DNA from: Verrucomicrobiota bacterium
GTDB taxonomy: Bacteria > Verrucomicrobiota > Verrucomicrobiia > Opitutales > Opitutaceae
Assembly: GCA_023430565.1 (NCBI GenBank)
Contig: JAEZAD010000211.1
Location: forward strand, 1-28,888
DNA length: 28,888 bases
Direction: 5' to 3'
This document shows, in pieces, positions 1 through 8,259 of the stretch. Positions within the stretch are counted from its first letter, which is position 1. Every line of letters begins with the position of its first letter. Position numbers and translations under genes: made by a program. Below the pieces are notes generated by a model. The model did not search any database. It saw only the letters and a list, made by a program, of their open reading frames with translations, and had not been told where the DNA came from.

Positions 1-66
1 TCCTTCCGCGTCCGGGAGGCTCCGCCCGCGGATGCGGGTGATTTGTCCGGTGAAGGGGTCGTGCAT
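1..66 (-). CDS. Possible 5' end of a gene running off the left edge
   Basis: A 22-codon open frame starts at an ATG at 66 and runs off the window; it would begin MHDPFTGQITRIRGR. Third codon positions are mostly C or G (about 17 of 21), as in the well-supported genes here, while the alternative frame from the ATG at 80 has poorer codon statistics. There is no clear ribosome binding site, which is common in this window. The product cannot be recognised from so few residues. The dyad at 157-179 lies about 90 bp upstream and would be well placed to control it. Confidence 0.35.
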   Translation of the reverse strand, partial: MHDPFTGQITRIRGRSLPDAEG

Positions 67-156
67 GCTGCGTCCGCCATGCGCGCACCGTCAGCGCCCC
101 GCCCACCCCTGGCAACGGCTTTTTGCCCACAACTTATCCCCACCACCCCAAACCAG

Positions 157-179
157 ATTGTCACTTATTAGGTGACAAT
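157..179. promoter_or_regulatory. Perfect 8-bp inverted repeat, candidate operator
   Basis: ATTGTCAC and GTGACAAT are exact reverse complements separated by 7 nt (TTATTAG). The element is AT-rich in a very GC-rich background and lies between the stop of the nucleotidyltransferase (242) and the possible minus-strand start at 66. The shape suggests a binding site for a dimeric regulator. A hairpin terminator for the gene ending at 242 is less likely, because the stem is AT-rich and no T-run follows on the minus strand. Confidence 0.4.
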
Positions 180-241
180 TCCCCGCCCCTGCCACCCCGC
201 CCCGCCCGCCGTCCTTCGACACTCTCGCCCCGCGCTCCATC

Positions 242-1129
242 TCAAAACAGCTTCGCCGGATACTCCCCGCGCCGCACCAGCTCCGCGATCGCCGCCACCA
301 CGCGCGGCTTGTCCTCGCGATACGTCACCCCGAACCACGCGCTGTCCGTCGGCAGCATCCGCACATCCGCCTGCCCGCGTTCGACCATCGCCGATACCGC
401 CGCCGGCAAATAAAACTCCGCCTTCGGCTCGCCCCCTCGCTCCTGCAAAAACTCCCGCAACCGCTCCTCCAACCCCGCCCAAACCTCCTCCGTAAACCCC
501 CAGCAATTCATCGACACGATCTCCTCCCCCGAAAACGCCTTCCCCGCGCCCACGTCGCCCGCCTCGATCCCCGTCCGCTCCACGATCGATTTCAGCCGCC
601 CGTCCGCTCCCACCGCACACACGCCCCGCGACACCGCCCCGTGCTCCGACAAGGTTTTCGCCAGCCGAAACCCCACGATCGCAAACTCCGCCTTCGCCCC
701 GCCTTCTCCCCTCTCGCGCAAAAACGCCCCCAGCCGCCGAAACGAATCCGCCCCATAAAAATCGTCCGCATTGATCACCGCAAACGCCCCCCGCACCGCC
801 TCCCGCGCACACCACACCGCATGCCCCGTCCCCCACGGTTTCTCCCGTCCCGCCGGCACCGCGAACCCCTCCGGCAACGCCTCCACCGACTGAAACACAT
901 AAGCCACCTCCACACGCCCCGCATACTTCGCCCCGACCTGCTCCCGAAACACCGCCTCGAACTCCCTCCGAATCACAAACACCACCCGCCCAAATCCCGC
1001 CCGCACCGCATCGAACACCGCATAATCCAGCACCGTCTCACCCGACGGCCCCACCGGATCGATCTGCTTCAACCCGCCATAACGCGAACCCATTCCTGCC
1101 GCGAGAACCACAAGCGTCGGTGACTGCAT
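242..1129 (-). CDS. NDP-sugar pyrophosphorylase-type nucleotidyltransferase
   Basis: This 295-aa protein belongs to the NTP_transferase fold that makes NDP-sugars from a sugar 1-phosphate and an NTP. The N-terminal nucleotide-binding signature LAAGMGSRYGGLKQ is at about residues 9-22, GTGHAVWCA at about 100-108, and an NADDFYG stretch at 120-126 supplies the metal-binding Asp. An open frame extends upstream to 1267, but the ATG at 1129 puts the glycine-rich loop at the usual distance from the N terminus. The substrate sugar cannot be told from sequence. It may feed the glycan genes at 3413-6818, although the topoisomerase lies between. It is transcribed divergently from the small gene at 1342, with a 212-bp gap. 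Confidence 0.85.
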   Translation of the reverse strand: MQSPTLVVLAAGMGSRYGGLKQIDPVGPSGETVLDYAVFDAVRAGFGRVVFVIRREFEAVFREQVGAKYAGRVEVAYVFQSVEALPEGFAVPAGREKPWGTGHAVWCAREAVRGAFAVINADDFYGADSFRRLGAFLRERGEGGAKAEFAIVGFRLAKTLSEHGAVSRGVCAVGADGRLKSIVERTGIEAGDVGAGKAFSGEEIVSMNCWGFTEEVWAGLEERLREFLQERGGEPKAEFYLPAAVSAMVERGQADVRMLPTDSAWFGVTYREDKPRVVAAIAELVRRGEYPAKLF

Positions 1130-1341
1130 CCGTGCGAGCACACGCGTTCTCCCGCCGCCGTCAACGCTCCGCCCCGCGCTCTCCCTTCCGCCCCCTTTTC
1201 GCACCCCCCGCCCGCCGATTCGCCCTTTCCTTCCACCACGACAAATCACCCAGCTCGGCTCAGGCATTCACCTTACTCCACGCCCGCGCGCCGCGTTTGA
1301 CTCCTCCCGCCTCACCCGCCAGCCTCGCCCGGTCTCGCTTC

Positions 1342-1563
1342 ATGCAAGTCTCGGCCAACATCATTCGGTTCCCCGAAGCCCCGGCGTTCTCCACCGGCGC
1401 TCGCACGCCGAATCCGGAAATCCCCGCCGAGATCGTCCAGTTTTCTCCTCTCACCGAGGACGCCCCCATCGACGAACGCGCCCAGCAGCACGGCCAGTTC
1501 CACGTCGCGCACCGCATCGTCACCCGCCTCGCCGACCAGCTCGAAGCGATCGCTTCTCTGTAG
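1342..1563 (+). CDS. Hypothetical protein, 73 aa
   Basis: A small frame beginning MQVSANIIRFPEAPAF and ending at a TAG at 1561. It has no signal peptide, membrane segment or motif I recognise. The C-terminal half (about 45-73) is amphipathic and probably helical. The ATG at 1342 is preferred over an upstream ATG at 1120 because the extension is low-complexity Arg/Pro/Ala sequence typical of non-coding high-GC DNA and would overlap the start of the divergent nucleotidyltransferase gene. No Shine-Dalgarno is visible. It converges on the topoisomerase gene with 45 bp between stops. It could be spurious; a balanced amino-acid composition argues for a real gene. Confidence 0.5.
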   Translation: MQVSANIIRFPEAPAFSTGARTPNPEIPAEIVQFSPLTEDAPIDERAQQHGQFHVAHRIVTRLADQLEAIASL

Positions 1564-1608
1564 GACCCCTGGCAGGCCTCCGCGCCCGAGCGCCTCCCTT
1601 CGCCGCTT

Positions 1609-2847
1609 TCAGCGCGCCGCCGCCTTCGTCCGTCCGGCAACGCGCTTCGTCTTCTCCGCTTTGATCGACGCCGCCAGCCGCTCCCCCGTCGTCGGGAGTT
1701 TCCTCTGCAGGAAACCCAGCACCGCCTTCTCCTCGTCGCTCAACGCTTCCCCCACCCGGCTGCCGTTTCCATTTTCCGCCGCGCCCTCCCCGCCCCCCGC
1801 CAGCGCCCGCGCCTTCGCCTTCACCCGCTCGATCGTCAGCCCGTCGAGATAACTCTCCATCACCACCGGGTGAATGTAGCACTTGCGGCACACCGCCGGC
1901 GTGTTCCCCAGCCGCTGCGCCACCGCTTCGACCGCCTGCACGAGATTCTTTTTCGTCTGCGCCTTCGTCTCGGCCTTCTCGAGCTCCCGCAACGCCACCG
2001 CCGCCAGCACCGTGCCCGCCCACGTGCGGAAATCCTTCGCCGAAAACTCCTCGCCCGCGATCTGCCGCAAATACTCGTTCACGTCGCCCGACCCGATCTT
2101 CTGCGGCTCGCCGTCGTCGTCGAGATACTGAAACAAATCCTGCCCCGGCAATTCCTGCGCCCGTCGCACGATCTCCGCCAGCCGCGGATCGTGCAGATCG
2201 ATCTCGTGACGCTTCCCGCTCTTCCCCCGAAAATCGAAACTCAACCGCCCCCGCGAAATCCGCACATGCCGGTCGCGCATCGTCGTCAGCCCGAAGGAGC
2301 GGTTCTGCTTCGCATACTCCTCGTTGCCCACGCGCACGAGCGTCGTCTCCAAAAGCCGCACCACCGCCGCGAGCACCTTTTCCCGATCCAGCCGCCGCCG
2401 CTTCAAATCCTTCGCCACCCGCTTCCGAATTCGCGGCAGCGCCTTCCCAAACGCGATCATCCGCTCGAACTTCGCCCCGTCGCGCACCGCCGACCACTCC
2501 GGGTGATAACGATACTGTTTCCGTCCGCGGGCATCGCGGCCCGTCGCCTGGATGTGCCCATTCGGCCACGGGCAAATCCACACGTCCGTCCACGCCGGCG
2601 GAATCGCCAGCCGCTTGATTCGCGCCAGCGTCTCGCGGTCCTTCACCGCTTTCCCCGCCGGATCGCGATAGCTCACGCCTTTCCCCGCGCTCCGCCGCTC
2701 GATTCCCGGCAAGTCGTCATTCACATAGCGCAACCCCGCCTCTCGCGCCGCCGCGATCGCCTCCGGCGCCGGCGCCCGCCCGCCCCCGTTGTTTCCGTTT
2801 TCGCCTTCGTTTCGTCGCGGGCCGGTTCGCAGGTTCGGTTGCTTCAT
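1609..2847 (-). CDS. DNA topoisomerase IB (poxvirus/bacterial type)
   Basis: This 412-aa enzyme relaxes supercoils through a 3'-phosphotyrosyl intermediate. An N-terminal domain (about 36-115, with IPPAWTDVWICPWPNGHIQATG near 82-103) is followed by the catalytic domain. Active-site elements are visible: Arg in LVRVGNEEYA (R172), the Lys region FRGKSGKRH (207-214), KDFRTWAGT (R274), and the nucleophile in CRKCYIHP (Y324). The C terminus is a Lys/Arg/Ala-rich tail of about 60 residues, suited to DNA binding. The open frame continues upstream to 3072, but those residues look non-coding and the ATG at 2847 opens a normal protein. It has no operon partners and ends 45 bp from the convergent 73-aa gene. 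Confidence 0.92.
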   Translation of the reverse strand: MKQPNLRTGPRRNEGENGNNGGGRAPAPEAIAAAREAGLRYVNDDLPGIERRSAGKGVSYRDPAGKAVKDRETLARIKRLAIPPAWTDVWICPWPNGHIQATGRDARGRKQYRYHPEWSAVRDGAKFERMIAFGKALPRIRKRVAKDLKRRRLDREKVLAAVVRLLETTLVRVGNEEYAKQNRSFGLTTMRDRHVRISRGRLSFDFRGKSGKRHEIDLHDPRLAEIVRRAQELPGQDLFQYLDDDGEPQKIGSGDVNEYLRQIAGEEFSAKDFRTWAGTVLAAVALRELEKAETKAQTKKNLVQAVEAVAQRLGNTPAVCRKCYIHPVVMESYLDGLTIERVKAKARALAGGGEGAAENGNGSRVGEALSDEEKAVLGFLQRKLPTTGERLAASIKAEKTKRVAGRTKAAAR

Positions 2848-3412
2848 GCCTTCGCGCAACCTAGCCCGGCCCCTTGCTTTGCGACATCGGGCCAAACACC
2901 GCGCGCACGCTGAGGAATCCACTGAACCCTCGATTCGCGCGCCTTCTCTTCCCCAAAACGCCACCCGCTCTCCTGGCCCCGCTCCGCCGCCTCTCGAAAT
3001 TCTGCCAAGCCTTCCGGCGGAAGTTCTCCCACGCACCCGTTCGAAATCTCGCAGCCCTTCCCCCGCCGCCACACCTGAGCGGGGTCCGTAACTCGACCCG
3101 ATGGCGGGTCCTCCCGCGCGCAGCTACGTTGACCCGCATGATCCCTTCCTTTCGAGCGCCGGATCGGCTCTGCGGACAGTCCCCCTGATCGGTCGCCGCG
3201 AGCCCCCGCTCGCCCTTCCAACGCGCTCCCTCCCGCGCACGCCTGGCCGTCGCGCAGCAGCCAACCCACGCATCTGCTTTTGGCTCCTCCTCGTCCCTCC
3301 ACCCTCAGCACGTCTCCTCAATGTCCACCCGCTCCCTCACCACCCAGCCTGAACCAACGCCCGGCGCGTAACCGCACCGATCGCTCGCCCCCCCGTTCCC
3401 ACGCCTTTCCCG
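2848..3412. other. 565-bp intergenic region without a convincing gene
   Basis: The region separates the divergent topoisomerase and Gfo/Idh genes. Open frames exist on both strands, but their translations are Arg/Pro/Ala-rich, lack recognisable motifs and overlap each other in ways expected of GC-rich non-coding DNA. One short hairpin is visible at 3095-3110. The divergent arrangement implies promoters for both flanking genes here, but no clear -35/-10 pair stands out. Confidence 0.5.
3095..3110. repeat. Short perfect hairpin
   Basis: GACCCG and CGGGTC form a 6-bp stem around ATGG. It could be a remnant of one of the palindromic repeat families that are common in this window; no second copy was found here. 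Confidence 0.35.
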
Positions 3413-4495
3413 ATGCCCGCCGCCGATTCCGAAACCTTCGTTTCCGTCCGCCCCACGCTTCGCCGCACGCCGAAGCTGGGCTTCGCCGGCGTCGGCTCGG
3501 GCGGCCGCCGGCGCCTCGCAGCCATCGCCGCCAGCGGCCTCGCCGAAATCTCCGCCATTGCCGATCCCTCCGCCCCGGACGTCGTCGAAGCCGTCAAACA
3601 CGCGCCCGACGCCGACATCGTTTCGAAATTCGACGACCTCCTCGCGATGGACCTCGACGGCATCGTCATCGCCACGCCCACCGCCCACCACGCCACTCAG
3701 TCCATCACCGCCCTCCGCGCCGGCAAATCCGTCTTCTGCCAGAAACCGCTCGCGCGCACCGGCGCCGAAACCCGCGCCGTCATCGCCACCGCCCACGACG
3801 CCGACCGCCTGCTCGGCGTCGATCTGTCTTACCGATTCACCTCCGGCATGCGGGAAATCAAACGCCTCGTCCGCCACGGCGACCTCGGCGACCTCTACGC
3901 GATCGAGCTCGTCTTTCACCGCGCCTCCGGCCCCGACCACCCGTGGTCCGGCGATCCCGCCCTCTCCGGCGGCGGCTGCCTCCTCGATCTCGGTATCCAT
4001 CTTTTGGATCTCGCCCTCTGGTGCCTCGATCACCCGGCCGTCGAAACCGCCGCCGGACAACTCCTCGCCAAGGGCCACGCCCTCCGCGACGACCGCACCG
4101 TCGAGGACTACGCCGCCGGCCAGCTCACCACCGCCACCGGCGTCTCCCTCCAGCTCGCCTGCTCCTGGCTCGCTCCCGCCGGCTGCGAAGCCCGCATCGA
4201 GGCCACGTTTTTCGGCACCAAGGGCGGCGCCACCTTCCACAACGTCAACGGCTCCCTCCACGACTTCGCCGCCGAACGACTCCTGCCCGATCGCTCCCGC
4301 CAGCCCCTCGCCACCCCGCCCGATCCCTGGATCGGTCGCGCCGCCGTCGCCTGGACGCGCCAGCTCTCGCTCGCGCCATCCTTCGACCCGTCCATCAAAC
4401 ACCTCCAGCTCGTCGCCGACACCCTCGACCGCCTCTACGGCCGCGACTCCGCCCTCGCAAGCAGCGGCGAACGCCAGCGCGCCGCAGCCCCCTAG
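3413..4495 (+). CDS. Gfo/Idh/MocA-family NAD(P)-dependent oxidoreductase
   Basis: A 360-aa protein of the family that oxidises or reduces sugar and polyol hydroxyls. The N-terminal Rossmann loop GFAGVGSGG is at 23-31. The usual E-K-P motif is present as CQKP (109-112), with Gln in place of Glu. The C-terminal domain has GGGCLLDLGIHLLDLALW, the family helix carrying the catalytic-type His. The gene is followed after 2 nt by a GT4 glycosyltransferase and then a CgeB-like protein on the same strand. That context suggests processing of a nucleotide sugar or glycan precursor for the cell surface. The start ATG at 3413 gives a 20-residue leader before the Rossmann fold; no Shine-Dalgarno is seen. 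Confidence 0.88.
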   Translation: MPAADSETFVSVRPTLRRTPKLGFAGVGSGGRRRLAAIAASGLAEISAIADPSAPDVVEAVKHAPDADIVSKFDDLLAMDLDGIVIATPTAHHATQSITALRAGKSVFCQKPLARTGAETRAVIATAHDADRLLGVDLSYRFTSGMREIKRLVRHGDLGDLYAIELVFHRASGPDHPWSGDPALSGGGCLLDLGIHLLDLALWCLDHPAVETAAGQLLAKGHALRDDRTVEDYAAGQLTTATGVSLQLACSWLAPAGCEARIEATFFGTKGGATFHNVNGSLHDFAAERLLPDRSRQPLATPPDPWIGRAAVAWTRQLSLAPSFDPSIKHLQLVADTLDRLYGRDSALASSGERQRAAAP

Positions 4496-4497
4496 CC

Positions 4498-5652
4498 ATG
4501 TCCCACCACCCTTTTCCCCGTCCCATGCTCCGCGTGCTCATGACCGCCGACACCATCGGCGGCATGTGGAACTACACCCTCGACCTCGCGCGCGGCCTCG
4601 CCGCCCACGACGTGAAAATCATCCTCGCCACCATGGGCGCGCCTCTCTCGCGCGACCAGCACGTCGAACTCGAGGAGCTCGGCGACGCCGTCGATCTCCA
4701 TGAAAGCGATTTCCGGCTCGAGTGGATGGATGACCCCTGGACCGACGTCACCGCCGCCGGCGACTGGCTCCTCTCCCTCGAACGCGACCTCCAACCCGAC
4801 CTCGTTCACCTCAACGGCTACGCCCACGGCGCGCTTCCGTTTCACGTTCCCAAACTCGTCGTCGCCCACTCCTGCGTCATCTCCTGGTGGCGCGCCGTCA
4901 AAAACACCCCGCCACCACCCACCTGGGCCCGCTACCACACCGCGGTCCGCCTCGGCCTCGACCAGGCCAACCTGATCGTCGCGCCGTCCCACGCCATGCT
5001 CGCGTCCCTGCACCGCAACTATGGCTTCTCCTGCGGCGCCCGCGTCATCTACCACGGTCGCGATCTTCCCGCCCAAACCCCCGCCTCGCCCGCCAAGCAA
5101 CCCGCCATCCTCTCCGTCGGTCGCCTCTGGGACGAAGCCCGAAACGCCGCCACCCTCGCCTCCGCCGCCGCGCGGCTCCCCTGGCCCGTCCGCATCGCGG
5201 GCGACACCCACGCGCCCCACGGCTCGTCCGCACTTCCCCCATCGTTTCCCAACGTCGAACTCCTCGGCCGCCGCACGAACGCCGACCTCCATCGCGAATA
5301 CCAGCGCGCCTCCATCTACGCCCTGCCCGCTCGCTACGAGCCGTTCGGCCTATCCGTGCTCGAAGCCGCCCTGCACGGCTGCGCCCTCGTCTTGGCCGAC
5401 ATCCCCAGCCTCCGCGAAATCTGGGCCGGCTCCGCCGTTTTCGTTCCGCCCAACAACGCCCCCGCCCTCCGCGACGAGCTCGCCGACCTCATCGACGACC
5501 CCCACCGCCTGCAGGCCCTCGGCGCCCTCGCGCAACGGCGCGCACGCAGCTTCAGCGTTGCCCGCATGACCGAGACCTACCTCGCCACCTACGCCGAACT
5601 CCTCTCGCCCGCCCGCCGCCCCGCCGCGGCATTCACCGCGTCCTTCGCCTGA
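4498..5652 (+). CDS. GT4-family glycosyltransferase
   Basis: A 384-aa GT-B fold retaining glycosyltransferase. The N terminus has MLRVLMTADTIGGMWNYTL, with the glycine-rich acceptor-side loop. The C-terminal nucleotide-sugar domain has SVGRLWDEARN (206-216) and the E-x7-E motif in YEPFGLSVLEA (E281, E289). The ATG at 4498 lies 2 nt after the preceding stop, so the genes are almost certainly co-transcribed; the ATG at 4525 is an alternative start that would remove nine residues not needed for the fold. The frame stays open far upstream to 3280, but there it runs antiphase through the oxidoreductase gene. Donor and acceptor are unknown; a surface saccharide role is inferred from the neighbours. 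Confidence 0.9.
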   Translation: MSHHPFPRPMLRVLMTADTIGGMWNYTLDLARGLAAHDVKIILATMGAPLSRDQHVELEELGDAVDLHESDFRLEWMDDPWTDVTAAGDWLLSLERDLQPDLVHLNGYAHGALPFHVPKLVVAHSCVISWWRAVKNTPPPPTWARYHTAVRLGLDQANLIVAPSHAMLASLHRNYGFSCGARVIYHGRDLPAQTPASPAKQPAILSVGRLWDEARNAATLASAAARLPWPVRIAGDTHAPHGSSALPPSFPNVELLGRRTNADLHREYQRASIYALPARYEPFGLSVLEAALHGCALVLADIPSLREIWAGSAVFVPPNNAPALRDELADLIDDPHRLQALGALAQRRARSFSVARMTETYLATYAELLSPARRPAAAFTASFA

Positions 5653-5702
5653 GCCTCCGCCATTTCCACGCCTTAACGTTTCCCGACGGAATCTCCTTTT
5701 TA

Positions 5703-6818
5703 ATGAAACCCCTCCGCATCGCCTTCTTCGGCTCCAGCCTCGTCTCCGCTTTCTGGAACGGCGCCGCCCCCTACTACCGCGGCCTCATCCGCGCCCTCGC
5801 CAACCGCGGCCACCGCGTCACCTTCTTCGAACCCGACGCCTACGACCGTCAACGCCACCGCGACATGCCCGATCCCGGCTGGGCCGAAGTCGTCGTTTAC
5901 CGCAGCGATTCCCACTTCTCCGCTCTCGAAGCCCTCGAGCAGGCCCGCGAGGCCGACCTCGTGATCAAAGCCAGCGACGTCGGCGTCTACGACGAGCTCC
6001 TCGAAGCCGCCGTCCTCGATCTCAAACGCCCCCGCACCCTCGTCGCTTTCTGGGATGTCGACGCCTCTGCCACGCTCGACCGCGTGCAACACAACTTCGG
6101 CGATCCCTTCCGCCCCCTCATCCCCCGCTACGACCTCATCCTCACCTACGGCGGGGGCGAGCCCGTCGTCTCCGCCTACGAAGCGCTCGGCGCCGCCCGC
6201 TGCGTGCCGATCTACAACGCCCTCGATCCGCACACCCACTTTCCCGTGGCCGCCGACCCGCGTTTCGCCAGCGACCTCGCCTTCCTCGGCCACCGCCTCC
6301 CCGACCGCGAAACCCGCGTCGAGGAATTCTTTCTCCGCGCCGCCGAACTCCTCCCGCAACGCCGTTTCCTCTTGGGCGGCAAAGGCTGGGCCGACCGGCC
6401 GCTGCCCGCCAACGTCGCCCACGCCGGCCCCATCTCTCCGCGCGACCACAACGCCTTCAACCGCACCCCCACCGCCATCCTCAACATCAACCGCGCCGCC
6501 ATGACCCGCTCCGGCTTCTCGCCGCCCACGCGCGTCTTCGAAGCCGCCGGCGCCGGCGCCTGCCTGATCTCCGACGCTTGGACCGGCCTCGAACTTTTCC
6601 TCGAGCCCGACCACGAAATCCTCGTCGCTCACGACGGTGCCGACGTCGCCCGCCACCTCGAATCGCTCACACCCGCCCGCGCCCGCGCCCTGGGCGAAGC
6701 CGCCCGCCTTCGCGTCCTCTCCGAACATACCTACGCCCACCGCGCCCTCCAACTCGAGCAACTCCTCGCCGGCCAACCCCTCCGCCACGAACGCCAACCC
6801 GTCGCCTCCTGCAGCTAA
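5703..6818 (+). CDS. CgeB-like glycosyltransferase
   Basis: A 371-aa protein resembling the CgeB/GT1-type family (Bacillus CgeB is a spore-surface glycosylation protein; in Gram-negatives such proteins usually sit in glycan clusters). It starts MKPLRIAFFGSSLVSAFWNG, followed by YYRGLIRALANRGH. It has FWDVDASATLDRV at about 118-130 and a C-terminal donor-domain block with SPPTRVFEAAGAGACLISD. It lies 50 bp after the GT4 gene on the same strand, so it probably belongs to the same operon and acts on the same glycan. The ATG at 5703 is the first codon of the conserved region. The convergent LacI-type gene begins its 3' end 66 bp downstream. Confidence 0.82.
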   Translation: MKPLRIAFFGSSLVSAFWNGAAPYYRGLIRALANRGHRVTFFEPDAYDRQRHRDMPDPGWAEVVVYRSDSHFSALEALEQAREADLVIKASDVGVYDELLEAAVLDLKRPRTLVAFWDVDASATLDRVQHNFGDPFRPLIPRYDLILTYGGGEPVVSAYEALGAARCVPIYNALDPHTHFPVAADPRFASDLAFLGHRLPDRETRVEEFFLRAAELLPQRRFLLGGKGWADRPLPANVAHAGPISPRDHNAFNRTPTAILNINRAAMTRSGFSPPTRVFEAAGAGACLISDAWTGLELFLEPDHEILVAHDGADVARHLESLTPARARALGEAARLRVLSEHTYAHRALQLEQLLAGQPLRHERQPVASCS

Positions 6819-6884
6819 ACCAGCCCGCTCCGCCCGGCCGTTTTTTCCTTCCTGCGTCTTTTGGAGCTGCGCCGTCCCGCGTCG

Positions 6885-7982
6885 CTACCCGCGCCTCGCC
6901 TGAACCTTCGGCCGTTTCGACAGCTTCGCTCGCGAGGTGTGAAGCGTCTGGTCGCGCACGCTTCGACCCTCCACCCACGTCGCCCCGATCAACGTCGCCC
7001 GCGGAAACTCCTGCACGCCCACCTCGTTGTTGTGGATCTGGCTCACCACCATGTCCACCGCCGCCTCGCCCGTCACAAAATTGTGCTGGTTCATCCCCGC
7101 GATCTCCGGCCGCGTCGCCCGCCACTCGAGCTGAATCACGCCCACGTCCTCCGGCACCCGCCGCCCCGCCGCCTTCAGCCACCCGAGCACATTGTTATAC
7201 AGCGTGAAAATCACGTCCGGCTCGTGCCGTTCCAGCCACGCCCGAAACCGCTCCGGCTCCTTCGCCGCCGCCGTCACTTCGCTGAAGATCGGCACCTGCT
7301 GCGCCCGCGGAATCGTCCGCTTCCCCGTCAAAAACCCCGCCGAAAAACGCCGCTCCACCAGCGCATCGATCACGTCGTCCAACACCAATCCCGGCCGCCG
7401 ATACCCCAGCGCCAGCGCCTTCTCGAACGCCATCAACGCGAGGTTGTGATGATCGACACACGCAAACGACAGCGCCGGCTCCCGCGTCCGCACGCCCGTC
7501 ACCACCGTCGGCAGCCGCTCCCACACCGGCCGCAGCCCGTCCGGCAGATGATTCGTGTCCATCAACCCCACCAACACCACCCCCTTGATCCCTCGCGTAT
7601 CCAAAATCCGAAGCCAGCGCGCCGCGTTCAATTCCGGGTCGTGCAGCCAGAACCGGTCGAACCCATACCCCAGTTTCGCCGCCCGGCTCTCACACCCTTC
7701 CACATACGTCGGGATTGTCGGATGACTCCGCAACGCGTCCCGGTCGAGATTCGCGTTCACCAGCGCCAGCTTCGCCTGCAGCCGCGTCGTCCGGCTCGCC
7801 CGCAATTGCGCCATCAGCTGCGACACCACCGCATTCGGCTGATATCCCATCTCCTCCGCCGCCGCCCGAATCCGCTCCCGCGTCTCCGCCGGAATCTGCC
7901 GGTCCCCGCGCAGCGCCAACGACACCGTGTTCTTCGAGTATCCCACCGCCTTCGCGATATCCTTGAGCGTCGGTTGCGCCAT
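6885..7982 (-). CDS. LacI-family transcriptional regulator of the arabinose cluster
   Basis: A 365-aa repressor-type regulator. The N-terminal HTH is canonical (LKDIAKAVGYSKNTVSLALRG, about residues 6-26), followed by the hinge helix region YQPNAVVSQLMAQL and a periplasmic-binding-protein-like effector domain. The ATG at 7982 is preceded by GGAGG a few bases upstream, so this gene has a better ribosome binding site than most neighbours. It is transcribed divergently from araB across 277 bp, which suggests that it controls araBAD, probably in response to L-arabinose or a pathway intermediate; this is inferred from position. Enterobacteria use AraC here and Bacillus uses the GntR/LacI chimera AraR, so an entirely LacI-type regulator is a different solution. 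Confidence 0.9.
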   Translation of the reverse strand: MAQPTLKDIAKAVGYSKNTVSLALRGDRQIPAETRERIRAAAEEMGYQPNAVVSQLMAQLRASRTTRLQAKLALVNANLDRDALRSHPTIPTYVEGCESRAAKLGYGFDRFWLHDPELNAARWLRILDTRGIKGVVLVGLMDTNHLPDGLRPVWERLPTVVTGVRTREPALSFACVDHHNLALMAFEKALALGYRRPGLVLDDVIDALVERRFSAGFLTGKRTIPRAQQVPIFSEVTAAAKEPERFRAWLERHEPDVIFTLYNNVLGWLKAAGRRVPEDVGVIQLEWRATRPEIAGMNQHNFVTGEAAVDMVVSQIHNNEVGVQEFPRATLIGATWVEGRSVRDQTLHTSRAKLSKRPKVQARRG

Positions 7983-8025
7983 GCGCCTCCGTTTTCCCCC
8001 ACTCTCACCGAACCGTCAAGTAACC

Positions 8026-8043
8026 TGCTCATCCCGCTGAGCA
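8026..8043. promoter_or_regulatory. Inverted repeat in the regulator-araB gap, possible operator
   Basis: TGCTCA and TGAGCA are perfect complements around TCCCGC, 44 bp upstream of the regulator start and about 220 bp upstream of araB. LacI-family operators are usually near-contiguous palindromes with a central CG, so the 6-nt spacer makes this only a weak candidate. It could instead be the edge of the adjoining repeat at 8051-8132. Confidence 0.25.
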
Positions 8044-8050
8044 TCCCGTC

Positions 8051-8132
8051 GTTCGTGCTCTTGCTCGTGCTCGCAATCGTGATCGTCCAGAAGTCCCGGG
8101 CACGAGCACGATAAAGATCACGAGCACGATCC
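8051..8132. repeat. Imperfect palindrome built of CGTGCTC units
   Basis: The left part repeats CGTGCTC-like units (from 8051) and ends in AATCGTGATCG. The right part (8101-8132) repeats CACGAGCACGAT, the reverse complement. Together they form a long imperfect hairpin in the intergenic region upstream of araB. The low-complexity style is unlike an operator and suggests a dispersed repeat element. Confidence 0.55.
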
Positions 8133-8259
8133 AAGGCCCCCCCGCTTGACGGTCCCACCTCCCTCCTCGTTGACCCACCCGCGCCCCCTCAACTTCCATC
8201 TCGCGCTCTCACCTCGTGCTCTGGGCTCTCGGCTCTCAGCGCTAAGCTCCCCAAATCCC

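Noticed and set aside
131..145. DnaA-box-like TTATCCCCA
   Set aside because: A single imperfect match without other boxes, dnaA or an AT-rich unwinding region is not an origin.
2844..3311. A 155-codon minus-strand frame in the 565-bp gap
   Set aside because: The translation is low-complexity Arg/Gly/Ala/Glu sequence without motifs, and competing frames on both strands look the same.
3280..4497. A plus-strand frame continuous with the GT4 gene that would make a 790-aa protein
   Set aside because: The upstream part runs antiphase through the oxidoreductase gene and is Arg/Pro-rich; the GT4 fold starts at 4498-4525.
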